DNA from: JADKAV01 sp963818505 | GTDB lineage: Bacteria > Actinomycetota > Actinomycetes > S36-B12 > UBA10799 | Assembly (NCBI GenBank): GCA_963818505.1 | Contig: CAWFSJ010000001.1 | Coordinates: 620,001-684,000 of the forward strand | Length of the DNA: 64,000 bases | Direction of reading: 5' to 3' | Part shown: piece after piece, positions 25,107 through 34,093 of the stretch | Layout: each line of letters starts with the position of its first letter | Position numbering within the stretch: position 1 is the stretch's first letter | The notes under the pieces: generated by a model | Database searches by the model: none | What the model was told of the DNA's origin: nothing | What the model saw: only the letters and a program-made list of their open reading frames with translations | Program-made: the position numbers and the translations under genes

Positions 25107-26273
25107 ATGAGCAAAACCGATATCACCAAGGCCGAGGGCGATCTGTACCTCGAGAACCTGACCAAGTCATTCGGCGATTTCACCGCTGTGGACGACTTGA
25201 GCCTGCAGGTGCCGCAGGGTTCGTTCTTCGCCCTGCTCGGCCCCTCCGGCTGCGGCAAGACCACGACGCTGCGAATGGTCGCCGGTCTTGAGGCGCCCAC
25301 TGCCGGCCGGATCCGCATCGGCGACGCGGACATCACCTACGAGAAGCCGTACCGCCGTCCGGTGAACACGGTGTTCCAGAACTACGCGCTGTTCCCGCAC
25401 ATGGACATCCAGGAGAACGTGGGCTTCGGGCTCAAGCGACGCGGGATCAAGGACGTTGACGCCCAGGTCGCCGACGCCCTCAAGCTGATCCAGCTCGAGC
25501 AAGTGGCCAAGCGCAAGCCGACCCAACTGTCGGGAGGTCAGCAGCAGCGTGTGGCACTTGCGCGTGCCATCGTCAACCGACCTGCGGTACTCCTGCTCGA
25601 CGAGCCGCTCGGTGCGCTCGACCTCAAGTTGCGCCGCCAGATGCAGCTCGAGCTCAAGCGCATCCAGACCGAGGTGGGCCTGACGTTCATCCATGTCACC
25701 CATGACCAGGAGGAGGCCATGACGATGGCCGACACCGTGGCGGTCATGAACAACGGGCTGATCGAACAGATGGGACCGCCCACCGAGCTCTACGAATCGC
25801 CCAACACCGCGTTCGTGGCGAACTTCCTCGGACAGTCCAACCTCTTCCCCGCGAAGGTGTCGGGAGTCGACGGCGACAACGTCATCCTCGAGGACTCCGA
25901 CGGCCGTTTCCTCATGCCGAAGAACCGGGTGGCTGACGGGGTCAACCTCGCCACCGGATCCAGCGTTCTTGTCGGCGTGCGTCCGGAGAAGATCAACATC
26001 GGCCCGCTCGATCCAGGCCAGGAGCCACCGTCGCACGGAAACTACGTGGACGGCGTCGTGGAGGCAGCAAGCTTCCTGGGTGTGAGCACCCAGTACGAGG
26101 TGCGCACGTCCGGTGGGGATGCGATCAGCGTGTTCGCTCAGAACCTCGACGTGCACGGCCTCATGCCGGTCGCTTCCCAGGTGCGCCTGACGTGGCTCCC
26201 ACTGCACGGATTCGTGCTCGACGGGCATGAGGACATCAACGCCGGCGTCGAGTCTGAACTGGTGGTCGGCTGA
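25107..26273 (+). CDS. potA: Polyamine ABC transporter ATPase
   Basis: The 388-residue ABC ATPase has Walker A GPSGCGKTTT (about residue 48), signature LSGGQQQRVALARA and Walker B LLLDEPLGALD. A C-terminal TOBE domain (about 290-380) is typical of PotA. It energises import by PotB and PotC. The gap to potD is 6 nt, and its stop overlaps the potB start by one base (TGATG). Confidence 0.93.
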   Translation: MSKTDITKAEGDLYLENLTKSFGDFTAVDDLSLQVPQGSFFALLGPSGCGKTTTLRMVAGLEAPTAGRIRIGDADITYEKPYRRPVNTVFQNYALFPHMDIQENVGFGLKRRGIKDVDAQVADALKLIQLEQVAKRKPTQLSGGQQQRVALARAIVNRPAVLLLDEPLGALDLKLRRQMQLELKRIQTEVGLTFIHVTHDQEEAMTMADTVAVMNNGLIEQMGPPTELYESPNTAFVANFLGQSNLFPAKVSGVDGDNVILEDSDGRFLMPKNRVADGVNLATGSSVLVGVRPEKINIGPLDPGQEPPSHGNYVDGVVEAASFLGVSTQYEVRTSGGDAISVFAQNLDVHGLMPVASQVRLTWLPLHGFVLDGHEDINAGVESELVVG

Positions 26274-27190
26274 TGTCCATCGCTGCTGCGATCGGCGACA
26301 CCATCGAGGAACAGCCGCATAAGAACAAGCCGCAGAAGAGCGGGCGGTTCACGCCGTACTGGCTACTTCTGCCTGGTCTGCTGTGGCTCACGATCTTCTT
26401 CATCGTCCCGCTCGTAACTCTGTTCGGCACCAGCCTCATGACGCCCGTGCCGGGCGGCGACGTCGGCGAGTTCGAGCAGACGTTCCACTTCGCGAACTAC
26501 ATCAACACGCTCACGGACAGCACGTACTACGTCCCGTTGTTCCGTTCGTTCATCTATTCCGGTATCGCGACGCTGCTCGCCTTGGCAATCGGCTATCCGC
26601 TGGCCTACGCGATCGCGTTCAAGGGTGGCCGCTACCGCAACATCCTGCTGGTCCTGGTCATCGCGCCCTTCTTCGTGTCCTTCATCCTGCGGACCGTCGC
26701 CTGGCGTCAGATCCTCGCCGACGAGGGCCCGGTTGTGGCGATCCTGCGATCCCTGAGCCTCGTGGAGCCCACAGGCGGGATCTATCCGTCGGCGTTCGCG
26801 GTCATCATGGGTCTGACGTACAACTTCCTTCCGTTCATGACGTTGCCCATCTATGCGAGTCTCGAGCGGGTTGACCACCGTCTCATCGAAGCGTCCGGGG
26901 ACCTGTACGCCAAGCCGTTCACGGGCTTCCGGAAAGTCACCTGGCCGCTCTCGTTGCCTGGGGTCGTGGCAGGAACCCTGCTGACGTTCATCCCAGCGGC
27001 CGGTGACTATGTCAACGCCGCACTGCTCGGTAGACCCTCGAACACGATGATCGGTAACCGGATCGAGTACACCTTCCTCAGCGTGAACGACTACCCCACC
27101 GCTGCGGTGCTGTCGTTCATCCTGATGGCCTCGATCCTGGTCCTTGTTCTGCTGTATATCCGCCGCATGGGCACGGAGGAACTCGTATGA
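26273..27190 (+). CDS. potB: Polyamine ABC transporter permease PotB
   Basis: The 305-residue permease has six membrane helices. The EAA loop reads EASGDLYAKPFTGFRKVTWPLSLPG (about residues 204-228; key residues EASGDL and FRKVTWPLSLPG), which couples to PotA. An unusually long basic N terminus (NKPQKSGRF) precedes the first helix. It pairs with PotC. Overlaps with neighbours are 1 nt and 4 nt. Confidence 0.92.
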   Translation: MSIAAAIGDTIEEQPHKNKPQKSGRFTPYWLLLPGLLWLTIFFIVPLVTLFGTSLMTPVPGGDVGEFEQTFHFANYINTLTDSTYYVPLFRSFIYSGIATLLALAIGYPLAYAIAFKGGRYRNILLVLVIAPFFVSFILRTVAWRQILADEGPVVAILRSLSLVEPTGGIYPSAFAVIMGLTYNFLPFMTLPIYASLERVDHRLIEASGDLYAKPFTGFRKVTWPLSLPGVVAGTLLTFIPAAGDYVNAALLGRPSNTMIGNRIEYTFLSVNDYPTAAVLSFILMASILVLVLLYIRRMGTEELV

Positions 27191-28014
27191 GCGCCGACAC
27201 CGCACTCAAAGCCCCTGTTGGCGTGCGACTGCGCACCTGGTTCGGGGACAACGCGCTGAAGTTCTACGCCGTCATCGCGTTCGCCTACCTTCTGCTGCCG
27301 GTGGCCTACACCTTCGTATTCTCGTTCAACGACGCAGGACGCACCAACATCGTCTGGCAGGGCTTCACGCTGGACAATTGGAAGAACCCGTGTGGAGCGC
27401 CGCAGGTCTGCGAGTCGGTGGTGAACTCGATCGTGCTGGCTCTCGGCGTGACGATCATGTCGACGCTGCTCGGGACTTTGATCGCTTTCGCTCTGGTGCG
27501 CTACCAGTTCCGGGGCAGGTCGACCACGAACCTCACGATCTTCCTGCCGATGGCCACGCCGGAGGTCGTTCTCGGTTCCTCGCTGCTGGCGCTGTTCCTG
27601 AACGTCTTCGTGCCCCTGGGCTTCTGGACGGTCTTCATCGCCCACGTCATGTTCTGCATCAGCTTCGTCGTCGTGACGGTGAAGGCCCGGTTGGCAAGTC
27701 TGGATCCCCGGCTGGAGCAGGCGGCCATGGACCTCTACGCCAACGAGCGCCAGGCATTCCGCCGGATCACCCTGCCGCTGGTCGCACCCGGTATCGCCGC
27801 CGCGGCTCTGCTGGCCTTCTCGCTGTCGTTCGACGACTTCATCATCACGAACTTCAACTCGGGGCAGTTCACGACGTTCCCGAAGTTCGTGTATGTGTCG
27901 GCGACGCGAGGGATCCCCGCACAAGCCAACGTGATCGCCTCCGCGATGTTCTTCATCGCGTTGGCCCTCGTTCTGGTGTCCCAGATCCGGAACATGCGCC
28001 GCAAGGAGGCCTGA
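27187..28014 (+). CDS. potC: Polyamine ABC transporter permease PotC
   Basis: The 275-residue permease has six helices, with the EAA loop QAAMDLYANERQAFRRITLP and FSLSFDDFIITNF, both standard for PotC-type permeases. It starts with an ATGA overlap on potB and its stop overlaps the next ATG by one base (TGATG). Together with PotA, PotB and PotD it forms a complete importer. Confidence 0.92.
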   Translation: MSADTALKAPVGVRLRTWFGDNALKFYAVIAFAYLLLPVAYTFVFSFNDAGRTNIVWQGFTLDNWKNPCGAPQVCESVVNSIVLALGVTIMSTLLGTLIAFALVRYQFRGRSTTNLTIFLPMATPEVVLGSSLLALFLNVFVPLGFWTVFIAHVMFCISFVVVTVKARLASLDPRLEQAAMDLYANERQAFRRITLPLVAPGIAAAALLAFSLSFDDFIITNFNSGQFTTFPKFVYVSATRGIPAQANVIASAMFFIALALVLVSQIRNMRRKEA

Positions 28015-29429
28015 TGCCGTTCGCGCAGAGCGCGGGCGACGCGGCGCGAGCTGCCCTCGCACAGGTCCATCACGAGCCCTTCTGGCTGGCCCACCCGGAC
28101 AGGCCGGCCCCTCGGGACCCGCTGGAAGGCCAGACCCGCGCCGACCTCGTGGTGGTGGGTGCAGGTCTGTCGGGGCTGTGGACGGCTGTGCGCGCCAAGC
28201 AGCGCCGACCCGACCTCGACGTCGTGGTGCTTGAAGGTGGCCGTATCGCCAACGCAGCATCAGGACGTAACGGCGGGTTCGTAGCAGCGTCCATCACCCA
28301 CGGGCATCTCAACGGTCTGGAACGCTGGCCCGACGAGTTCGCGCAACTCCACCGGATGGGTATCGAGAACCTCCGCGGGATCGAACAGACCATCGCCGAC
28401 TTCGGCATCGACTGTGACTACGCCCGCAACGGCGAACTCGGGGTGGTCACCGAGGCTTACCAACTGGATCACGCGCGCGAGCACGTCGCGAAGGTCCGCG
28501 ACCTCGGCATTGAGATAGACATGCTGGACCGCGAGCAGATCCAGTCCGAGGTCCACTCCCCCACCTACTTGGGTGCCATCGCCGACCCCGAGGTGGGGAT
28601 CGTTGATCCGGCGCGGTTGTGCTGGGGTTTGGCGCGCGTGGCCGAGGAACTCGGGGTCCGCATCCACGAGAACAGTGGGGTCGAGGCGCTGCAGCCCTCC
28701 GGCGCGGGCATGACGGTGCGGGCCTTCGGCGGGCGAGTCGAGACCCTCAAGGTTGCGCTCACCACAGCGGCTCACGCCCCGCTGCTCAAGCGGCTGTCGG
28801 CGTTCGTGGTTCCGGTTTTCGACCATGTAGTGGTTACTGCGCCACTACCCGACGAGGTGATGGATCACGTCGGTTGGCGCGGGCGTCAGGGCATCGGCGA
28901 CTCGGGCAACCAGTTCCACTACTACCGCCTGACCAGCGACAACCGGATTCTATTCGGGGGTTACGACGCGGTCTACCAGGCGGGTGAACGCCCCGGTTCC
29001 CACCTCGAGCGCGACGATGATCTGACCGCGCGACTCGTTCAGCACCTTCACGACACGTTCCCGGCTTTGGCCGAGGTGCCGATCGAATACACCTGGGCCG
29101 GAGCTATCGACACATGCTCGCGGTTCAGCGCCTTCTGGGGTTCGGCCTACAAGGGCCGCGTGGGCTACGTGATCGGGTTCACCGGTCTAGGAGTTGGGGC
29201 CTCACGGTTCGGAGCTGACGTGATGCTCGACCGACTGTTCGACGAGGACACCGAACGCACGCGGTTGAAGATGGTGCGCACCAAGCCCCTTCCGTTCCCC
29301 CCGGAGCCTGCGCGACAATTGGCTATAGACATGACCCGCCGTTCTCTGGCTAAGGCCGACGAGCGGGAGGGTCACCGGGATCTCTGGCTTCGCACGCTGG
29401 ACCGCCTGGGTCTCGGTTTCGACAGTTAG
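28014..29429 (+). CDS. FAD-dependent amine oxidoreductase, PuuB-like (DAO family)
   Basis: The 471-residue flavoprotein has the dinucleotide motif VVVGAGLSGLWTAVRAK at about residues 44-60, and NAASGRNGGFVA (about 80-91), the DAO-family FAD-binding loop. C-terminal GFTGLGVGASRFGADVMLD closes the FAD fold. The best-known relative is gamma-glutamylputrescine oxidase PuuB, consistent with coupling to the polyamine importer. The starting ATG 28014 overlaps the potC stop; the longer frame beginning inside potB is a shadow. Actual substrate (free amine or glutamyl-amine) is undetermined. Confidence 0.85.
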   Translation: MPFAQSAGDAARAALAQVHHEPFWLAHPDRPAPRDPLEGQTRADLVVVGAGLSGLWTAVRAKQRRPDLDVVVLEGGRIANAASGRNGGFVAASITHGHLNGLERWPDEFAQLHRMGIENLRGIEQTIADFGIDCDYARNGELGVVTEAYQLDHAREHVAKVRDLGIEIDMLDREQIQSEVHSPTYLGAIADPEVGIVDPARLCWGLARVAEELGVRIHENSGVEALQPSGAGMTVRAFGGRVETLKVALTTAAHAPLLKRLSAFVVPVFDHVVVTAPLPDEVMDHVGWRGRQGIGDSGNQFHYYRLTSDNRILFGGYDAVYQAGERPGSHLERDDDLTARLVQHLHDTFPALAEVPIEYTWAGAIDTCSRFSAFWGSAYKGRVGYVIGFTGLGVGASRFGADVMLDRLFDEDTERTRLKMVRTKPLPFPPEPARQLAIDMTRRSLAKADEREGHRDLWLRTLDRLGLGFDS

Positions 29430-29457
29430 TTCCGTTCACCAAACAGGAGAGATAACC

Positions 29458-30954
29458 ATGACGACCGAACGCATCGCGCACTGGATCGACGGTCGCCCTT
29501 TCGACGGTGCCGCGCAACGACACGGCGACGTCTACGACCCCGCGACCGGTGAGATCACCAAGACCGTGGCCTTCGCCAGCGTCGACGACGTGAACACCGC
29601 CGTCGCCAGCGCCCGGACCGCCTTCCAGACATGGGGACGCTCCACGCTGGCCAAGCGCATGGAGGTCCTGTTCCGTTTCCGTGAACTGCTGAACGCGAAC
29701 AAACAGGAATTGGCGCAGATCATCACCGCCGAGCACGGCAAAGTGGTCGCCGACGCCGTCGGTGAGGTGAGCCGCGGCCAGGAGGTCGTGGAGTTCGCCT
29801 GCGGCAACGCGCACCTCCTCAAGGGCGGCTACTCCGAACAGGTCTCCACCGGTGTGGACGTGTACAGCCTGCGCCAGCCGCTGGGCGTGGTGGGGATCAT
29901 CTCCCCCTTCAACTTCCCGGCGATGGTTCCCATGTGGTTCTTCCCCATCGCTATTGCGGCTGGGAACACGGTCGTGCTCAAGCCGAGTGAGAAGGACCCC
30001 AGCGCCGCGATGTTCATCGCCGACCTGTGGAAGCAGGCGGGCCTTCCCGACGGCGTGTTCAACGTGGTGCACGGCGACAAGCTCGCGGTCGACACGCTGC
30101 TCACCCACCCGGACGTGGCTTCCATATCCTTCGTCGGCTCCACGCCGATCGCGAAGTACGTCTACGAGACCGGGACTGCCCACGGCAAGCGGGTGCAGGC
30201 CCTAGGCGGGGCGAAGAACCACATGCTGGTGCTTCCCGACGCTGATCTGGAACTGACCGCGGACTCGGCCGTCAACGCGGGGTTCGGCTCGGCAGGTGAG
30301 CGGTGCATGGCCATCTCGGTCATCGTCGCTGTGGAGCCCGTGGCCGACGATCTGATCAAGGCGATCGAGACCCGGATGTCGGGCTTGCGCACCGGTGACG
30401 GTCGCCGCGGTTGCGACATGGGCCCGCTGGTCACCGGGGTGCACCGGGACAAGGTGGCAGGTTACGTGGAGGCCGGTGTCGCTGAAGGCGCAACCTTGGT
30501 CGTCGACGGCCGGCAGGTTCAACCCGACGGTGAGGCCGGCGGCTTCTGGCTCGGCCCGACGCTGTTCGACAACGTCACCACGGACATGAGCATCTACACC
30601 GACGAGATCTTCGGCCCGGTGCTTTCGGTGGTCCGGGTTGACACGTTCGAGCAAGGCCTGGAGATGATCAATGCGCATCCGTTCGGCAACGGCACGGCCA
30701 TCTTCACGTGCGACGGCGGCGCCGCCCGGAAGTTCCAGAACGAGGTACAGGTCGGCATGATCGGCGTCAACGTGCCGATCCCGGTGCCCATGGCCTACTA
30801 CTCCTTCGGTGGCTGGAAGGCGTCGCTGTTCGGCGACACCCACGCCCACGGTGCGGAAGGGTTCCACTTCTTCACCCGCGGCAAGGTCGTGACCAGCCGT
30901 TGGCCGGATCCCGCGCACGGTGGCATCAACCTCGGCTTCCCAACCAACGCCTGA
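29458..30954 (+). CDS. mmsA: CoA-acylating (methyl)malonate-semialdehyde dehydrogenase
   Basis: The 498-residue aldehyde dehydrogenase has the MmsA-type active site GSAGERCMAIS (Cys at about residue 283) and FVGSTPIAKYVYE. It has Asn in GGAKNHM in place of the usual Glu base, a feature of CoA-acylating members. It converts malonate or methylmalonate semialdehyde to acetyl- or propionyl-CoA. In this cluster the likely source is beta-alanine transaminated by a neighbouring aminotransferase. CAGGAGAG precedes the ATG, 28 nt after the oxidase. A tandem array and palindrome follow its stop. Confidence 0.88.
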   Translation: MTTERIAHWIDGRPFDGAAQRHGDVYDPATGEITKTVAFASVDDVNTAVASARTAFQTWGRSTLAKRMEVLFRFRELLNANKQELAQIITAEHGKVVADAVGEVSRGQEVVEFACGNAHLLKGGYSEQVSTGVDVYSLRQPLGVVGIISPFNFPAMVPMWFFPIAIAAGNTVVLKPSEKDPSAAMFIADLWKQAGLPDGVFNVVHGDKLAVDTLLTHPDVASISFVGSTPIAKYVYETGTAHGKRVQALGGAKNHMLVLPDADLELTADSAVNAGFGSAGERCMAISVIVAVEPVADDLIKAIETRMSGLRTGDGRRGCDMGPLVTGVHRDKVAGYVEAGVAEGATLVVDGRQVQPDGEAGGFWLGPTLFDNVTTDMSIYTDEIFGPVLSVVRVDTFEQGLEMINAHPFGNGTAIFTCDGGAARKFQNEVQVGMIGVNVPIPVPMAYYSFGGWKASLFGDTHAHGAEGFHFFTRGKVVTSRWPDPAHGGINLGFPTNA

Positions 30955-31165
30955 GGCCCCCGGGGCGTCCGCGTTAGCCACCCCCGGGGCGTCCGCGTTA
31001 GCCACCCCCGGGGCGTCCGCGTTAGCCACCCCCAGGGCGTCCGCGTTAGCCACCCCCAGGGCGTCCGCGTTAGCCACCCCCAGGGCGTCCGCGTTAGCCA
31101 CCCCCAGGGCGTCCGCGTTAGCCACCCCTAGGGCGTGCCGCGTTAGCCACCCCCAGGGCGTCCGC
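30955..31165. repeat. 24-bp tandem array, eight full units, running into palindrome copy 3
   Basis: GTTAGCCACCCCC followed by AGGGCGTCCGC (or GGGGCGTCCGC) repeats at 30973, 30997, 31021, 31045, 31069, 31093, 31117 and 31142. A part unit lies before the first; one unit is 25 bp because of an extra G. The next GTTAG in register, at 31166, is the first base of palindrome copy 3. The 24-bp period keeps frames open on both strands, but these are not believable proteins. Confidence 0.95.
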
Positions 31166-31233
31166 GTTAGAGGTTGTGCTGTTCGTTAGCAAAAACACGC
31201 GTGGATTCGCTAACCAGGACCACAACCTCTAAC
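31166..31233. repeat. 68-bp palindrome, copy 3 (inverted orientation)
   Basis: Same length and outer boxes (GTTAGAGG...CCTCTAAC) as the other copies. The centre AACACGCGTGG and the GGACCAC variant in the right arm show it is reversed relative to copy 1. Arms are imperfect. It lies between mmsA and kynU, which point the same way. Confidence 0.9.
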
Positions 31234-31296
31234 GCGGGCGGTTGAAAGCCGACGTCCTGCGCCCGCGACGGTCACCGGCGCAGGTCGCGGCGCGCA

Positions 31297-31302
31297 TAGG
31301 GT
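31297..31302 (+). promoter_or_regulatory. Predicted -10 box upstream of kynU leader ORF
   Basis: TAGGGT ends 6 nt before ATG 31309, the first codon of a ten-codon open frame. It has the same spacing as the leaderless promoters of other genes here. Confidence 0.5.
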
Positions 31303-31308
31303 GAGGCC

Positions 31309-31341
31309 ATGGAGTCAAGCCACCTCTACGGAGCGACATGA
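31309..31341 (+). CDS. Putative ten-residue leader peptide coupled to kynU
   Basis: ATG 31309 opens MESSHLYGAT and stops at 31339-31341. The TGA overlaps the kynU ATG as ATGA, so translation could be coupled. The peptide contains no Trp, so classical Trp attenuation is not suggested. Too short for homology support; inferred only from promoter spacing and overlap. Confidence 0.35.
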   Translation: MESSHLYGAT

Positions 31342-32627
31342 CCACTGACCCCACCGACCGCTCGACCGCTCAGGCGCTCGACACCGCAGATCCGCTGGCT
31401 GGCTACAAGGAGCAATTCCACATCAGCGACCCGGACCTCTGCTACCTCGACGGGAACTCCCTGGGCCGACTGCCACTGGCCACTTTGCCCGCGCTCACCG
31501 ATCTGCTGACCAACGAGTGGGGCGACGAACTCGTCGACGGCTGGGCGCACTGGATCGACGAGGCTCAGACCACAGGGGATCTGCTGGGTCGGGCCACTCT
31601 CGGAGCAGACCCTGGCCAGACGCTGGTACAGGACACGACGTCGGCCAACTTCTACCAGTTGTGCTCGGCGGCGATCGCGGCCCGACCCGGTCGCAAGAAG
31701 ATCCTCATCGACTCGGCGAACTTCCCCACGGACCGGTATATCCTCGCCGGCATCGCACACTCGATGGACCTGGACCTCGTGATCCTGGACAACGACGGTT
31801 CAGGTGCAGTCCCCATCACCTCGGACTGCGAACAGATCAGCGTCGGGGCGCTCGACGAACACCTCGATGACAGTGTCGCGCTGGTCACGCTGCAGGTTGT
31901 TCAGTACCGCTCGGGTACCCTGCAGGACGTCCCCGGGCTAACCGAGCTCGTTCGCTCCCACGGGGCCCTGACGGTGTGGGACGCCTCGCACGCCGCCGGT
32001 AGCGTGGACCTGCAGTTCGACGAATGGGGCGTTGATCTGGCCGTCGGCTGCACGTACAAGTACGGCAACTCCGGCCCAGGTGCTCCCGCCTGGCTTTATG
32101 TGAACGCGGCGCGACAGGACGAACTCCGGGTCCCGATCCAGGGGTGGTTCGCCAACCGCGACCAGTTCGACATGGGCCCCACGTTCGAACCCGCCGCAGG
32201 CATCAGACGGTTCCAAATCGCCACACCCCCGGTCATGGGACTTCGTGCCGTCCAGGTCGCTTACCAAATGATCGCCGAAGCCGGGATGGCCGCCATCAGC
32301 GCCAAGGCACGACAAGGCACTGAACTGATGATCAACCTGTATGACGCGTGGCTGGCACCGTTGGGCTTCTCCCTGCTCACTGCGCGCGATCCGCAGCACC
32401 GTGGTGGGCACATCACGATCGGCCATCCTGACGCCAAGCAGATCGCCGCCGCTATGCGGATCCTCACCAAGACCATCCCCGACTACCGGGTGCCGGACAG
32501 CATCCGCTTGGCCATCTCACCACTTCCGAACAGCTACACCGAGGTCTGGGACGGGTTCGACAGACTACGCGAACTCGTGACCAGTCGGCGGTACGTCGAG
32601 GTGGGGTCCACCGGCCGCGTGACCTGA
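31338..32627 (+). CDS. kynU: Kynureninase
   Basis: The 429-residue PLP enzyme opens LCYLDGNSLGRLP, carries WDASHAAGSV and the Schiff-base Lys in GCTYKYGNSGPGAP (about residue 240). It ends with RVPDSIRLAISPLPNSYTEVWD, all kynureninase hallmarks. It cleaves kynurenine to anthranilate and alanine. No other tryptophan-degradation gene (tdo, kmo, kfa) is in the window, so its place in the polyamine block is unexplained. CGGAG lies 4 nt before the ATG. Confidence 0.9.
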   Translation: MTTDPTDRSTAQALDTADPLAGYKEQFHISDPDLCYLDGNSLGRLPLATLPALTDLLTNEWGDELVDGWAHWIDEAQTTGDLLGRATLGADPGQTLVQDTTSANFYQLCSAAIAARPGRKKILIDSANFPTDRYILAGIAHSMDLDLVILDNDGSGAVPITSDCEQISVGALDEHLDDSVALVTLQVVQYRSGTLQDVPGLTELVRSHGALTVWDASHAAGSVDLQFDEWGVDLAVGCTYKYGNSGPGAPAWLYVNAARQDELRVPIQGWFANRDQFDMGPTFEPAAGIRRFQIATPPVMGLRAVQVAYQMIAEAGMAAISAKARQGTELMINLYDAWLAPLGFSLLTARDPQHRGGHITIGHPDAKQIAAAMRILTKTIPDYRVPDSIRLAISPLPNSYTEVWDGFDRLRELVTSRRYVEVGSTGRVT

Positions 32628-32736
32628 TCGTTGCGTCCCGGGAGGCTCTCCGCGCAAAGCCCACCGTCGCGTTCCACCCCCCGCGGGCGGGCATGCGCCC
32701 CGTGGCGGACCTGGTCCTCGCTGTGATCCGCTGACG

Positions 32737-34086
32737 CTAGACGATCTGCGCAACCGCTGCATCGAACAGGGCGCTGTGCAGGTCCACGTCGGCAGCCGTG
32801 GTATCCGGGCACATCAGCGCCATGTTGTGGAACGGCGTGATCAACACCCCGCGGTTCGACAGGTAGAGGTGCAGGTACTCCTCGATGTCATCGTCGTGGG
32901 CCGCGGCCGACTCGGTTCCATTGCGCGGCGCAGGCCGCACGAACCGGTACTCCGCGCGTGCCCCGAGTTGGGCGATCGACCAAGGGGCGTCGTACTTCTC
33001 AAGCACGGCATCCACGCCTGTGGTGAACCTGGTCGCAAGGTCGATCATGTGCTCGAAGTTCACCTCGGTGAGCACCTCGCCGAGGGTGGCCCGCATGGCG
33101 GCGGTCGACAGAACGTTGCCCGCCAGTGTGCCTCCCACGCCACCGACATCCACAAGGTCGGCCTCTGGGTGGTTGCGTACTGCGTCCGCGACGGCCCTGG
33201 TGATGCCGTAAGCACCGCTGGGGATCCCACCGCCGATGCTCTTGCCGATCACGAAGATGTCGGGCTGCAGGTTCCAAGCCGCAGTGCAGCCACCGGGTCC
33301 GGCCGAAATCGTGTGCGTCTCGTCGATGAGCAGCAGCGTCCCGTACTTGGTGCACAGATCGCGCACACCCTCAAGGAAGCCAGGCTCGGGCAGCACGATG
33401 CCGATGTTCGTCAAGGCCGGCTCCATGATCAACACTGCAACGTCGCCATGTGCCAGCCCTGCCTCAACACCGGCCAGGTCGTTGAACTCCGCCACGCGCG
33501 TGGACTCGGCCACCGGGTACGCGGGTCCCACATTGCCGCCGCGGGGCTCGGTCTTTCCGCCCTCACCGGCGATGACGAACGTCTCGTCCACCGACCCGTG
33601 GTAGCAGTAGGAGAACGCCATGACCTTGGGCCGCCCGGTGACCATACGCGCCACTCGCAGCGCCCAGCGGTTAGCGTCGGTGGCCGTCAGACTGAAAGAC
33701 CACAACGGAAGCCCGAAACGCCGGGCGAGATCGGCCGCGACCCACTCCGCGTCCGCACTGGGCATCATCGTGGTGATTCCGCCGAGCTCACCGATCCGGT
33801 GCTGCACTGCAGCAACCGTTGCCTGCGGTGAATGACCTGCCATCGAACCTGTGTCACCGAGCGCGAAGTCGACGTACTCGTTGCCGTCCACATCGGTGAC
33901 CCGGTTGCCATGAGCCGTGTCCAGGTACAACGGGTAGCCGCCGGACCATTTGTTCATCCAGGTCATGGGGACCCGGCCGAAGAGGTGGTCGGCCTGATCG
34001 AACAGTTGCTTGGACCCGGGAGTGCGCTCGGCGTGGGCGGCCCGCTCGACCTCGAGGGCAGCGGCCAGTTTGTCGCGGTCGATCAT
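32737..34086 (-). CDS. Class III PLP aminotransferase (glutamate-1-semialdehyde-mutase-like)
   Basis: The 449-residue enzyme has the class III signature LLIDETHTISAGPGG and the PLP Lys in VIGKSIGGGIPSGAYG (about residue 278). NATDANRW-like spacing (LTATDANRWALRVAR) resembles glutamate-1-semialdehyde aminomutases, but context and the full N terminus suit an omega-amino-acid transaminase. It follows the FAD oxidase by 7 nt on the minus strand, so one operon. AGGAG precedes ATG 34086. Substrate inferred only from context (beta-alanine, GABA or putrescine). Confidence 0.82.
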   Translation of the reverse strand: MIDRDKLAAALEVERAAHAERTPGSKQLFDQADHLFGRVPMTWMNKWSGGYPLYLDTAHGNRVTDVDGNEYVDFALGDTGSMAGHSPQATVAAVQHRIGELGGITTMMPSADAEWVAADLARRFGLPLWSFSLTATDANRWALRVARMVTGRPKVMAFSYCYHGSVDETFVIAGEGGKTEPRGGNVGPAYPVAESTRVAEFNDLAGVEAGLAHGDVAVLIMEPALTNIGIVLPEPGFLEGVRDLCTKYGTLLLIDETHTISAGPGGCTAAWNLQPDIFVIGKSIGGGIPSGAYGITRAVADAVRNHPEADLVDVGGVGGTLAGNVLSTAAMRATLGEVLTEVNFEHMIDLATRFTTGVDAVLEKYDAPWSIAQLGARAEYRFVRPAPRNGTESAAAHDDDIEEYLHLYLSNRGVLITPFHNMALMCPDTTAADVDLHSALFDAAVAQIV

Positions 34087-34093
34087 GGTTCTC

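Noticed and set aside
30955..31165. CRISPR-like array
   Set aside because: Units are contiguous 24-bp repeats with no variable spacers, and no cas gene is present.
30202..31189. Open frames with NADALGVA or ALATPRAS repeats
   Set aside because: They result from the 24-bp period being a multiple of three; they overlap mmsA antisense or have no start signals.
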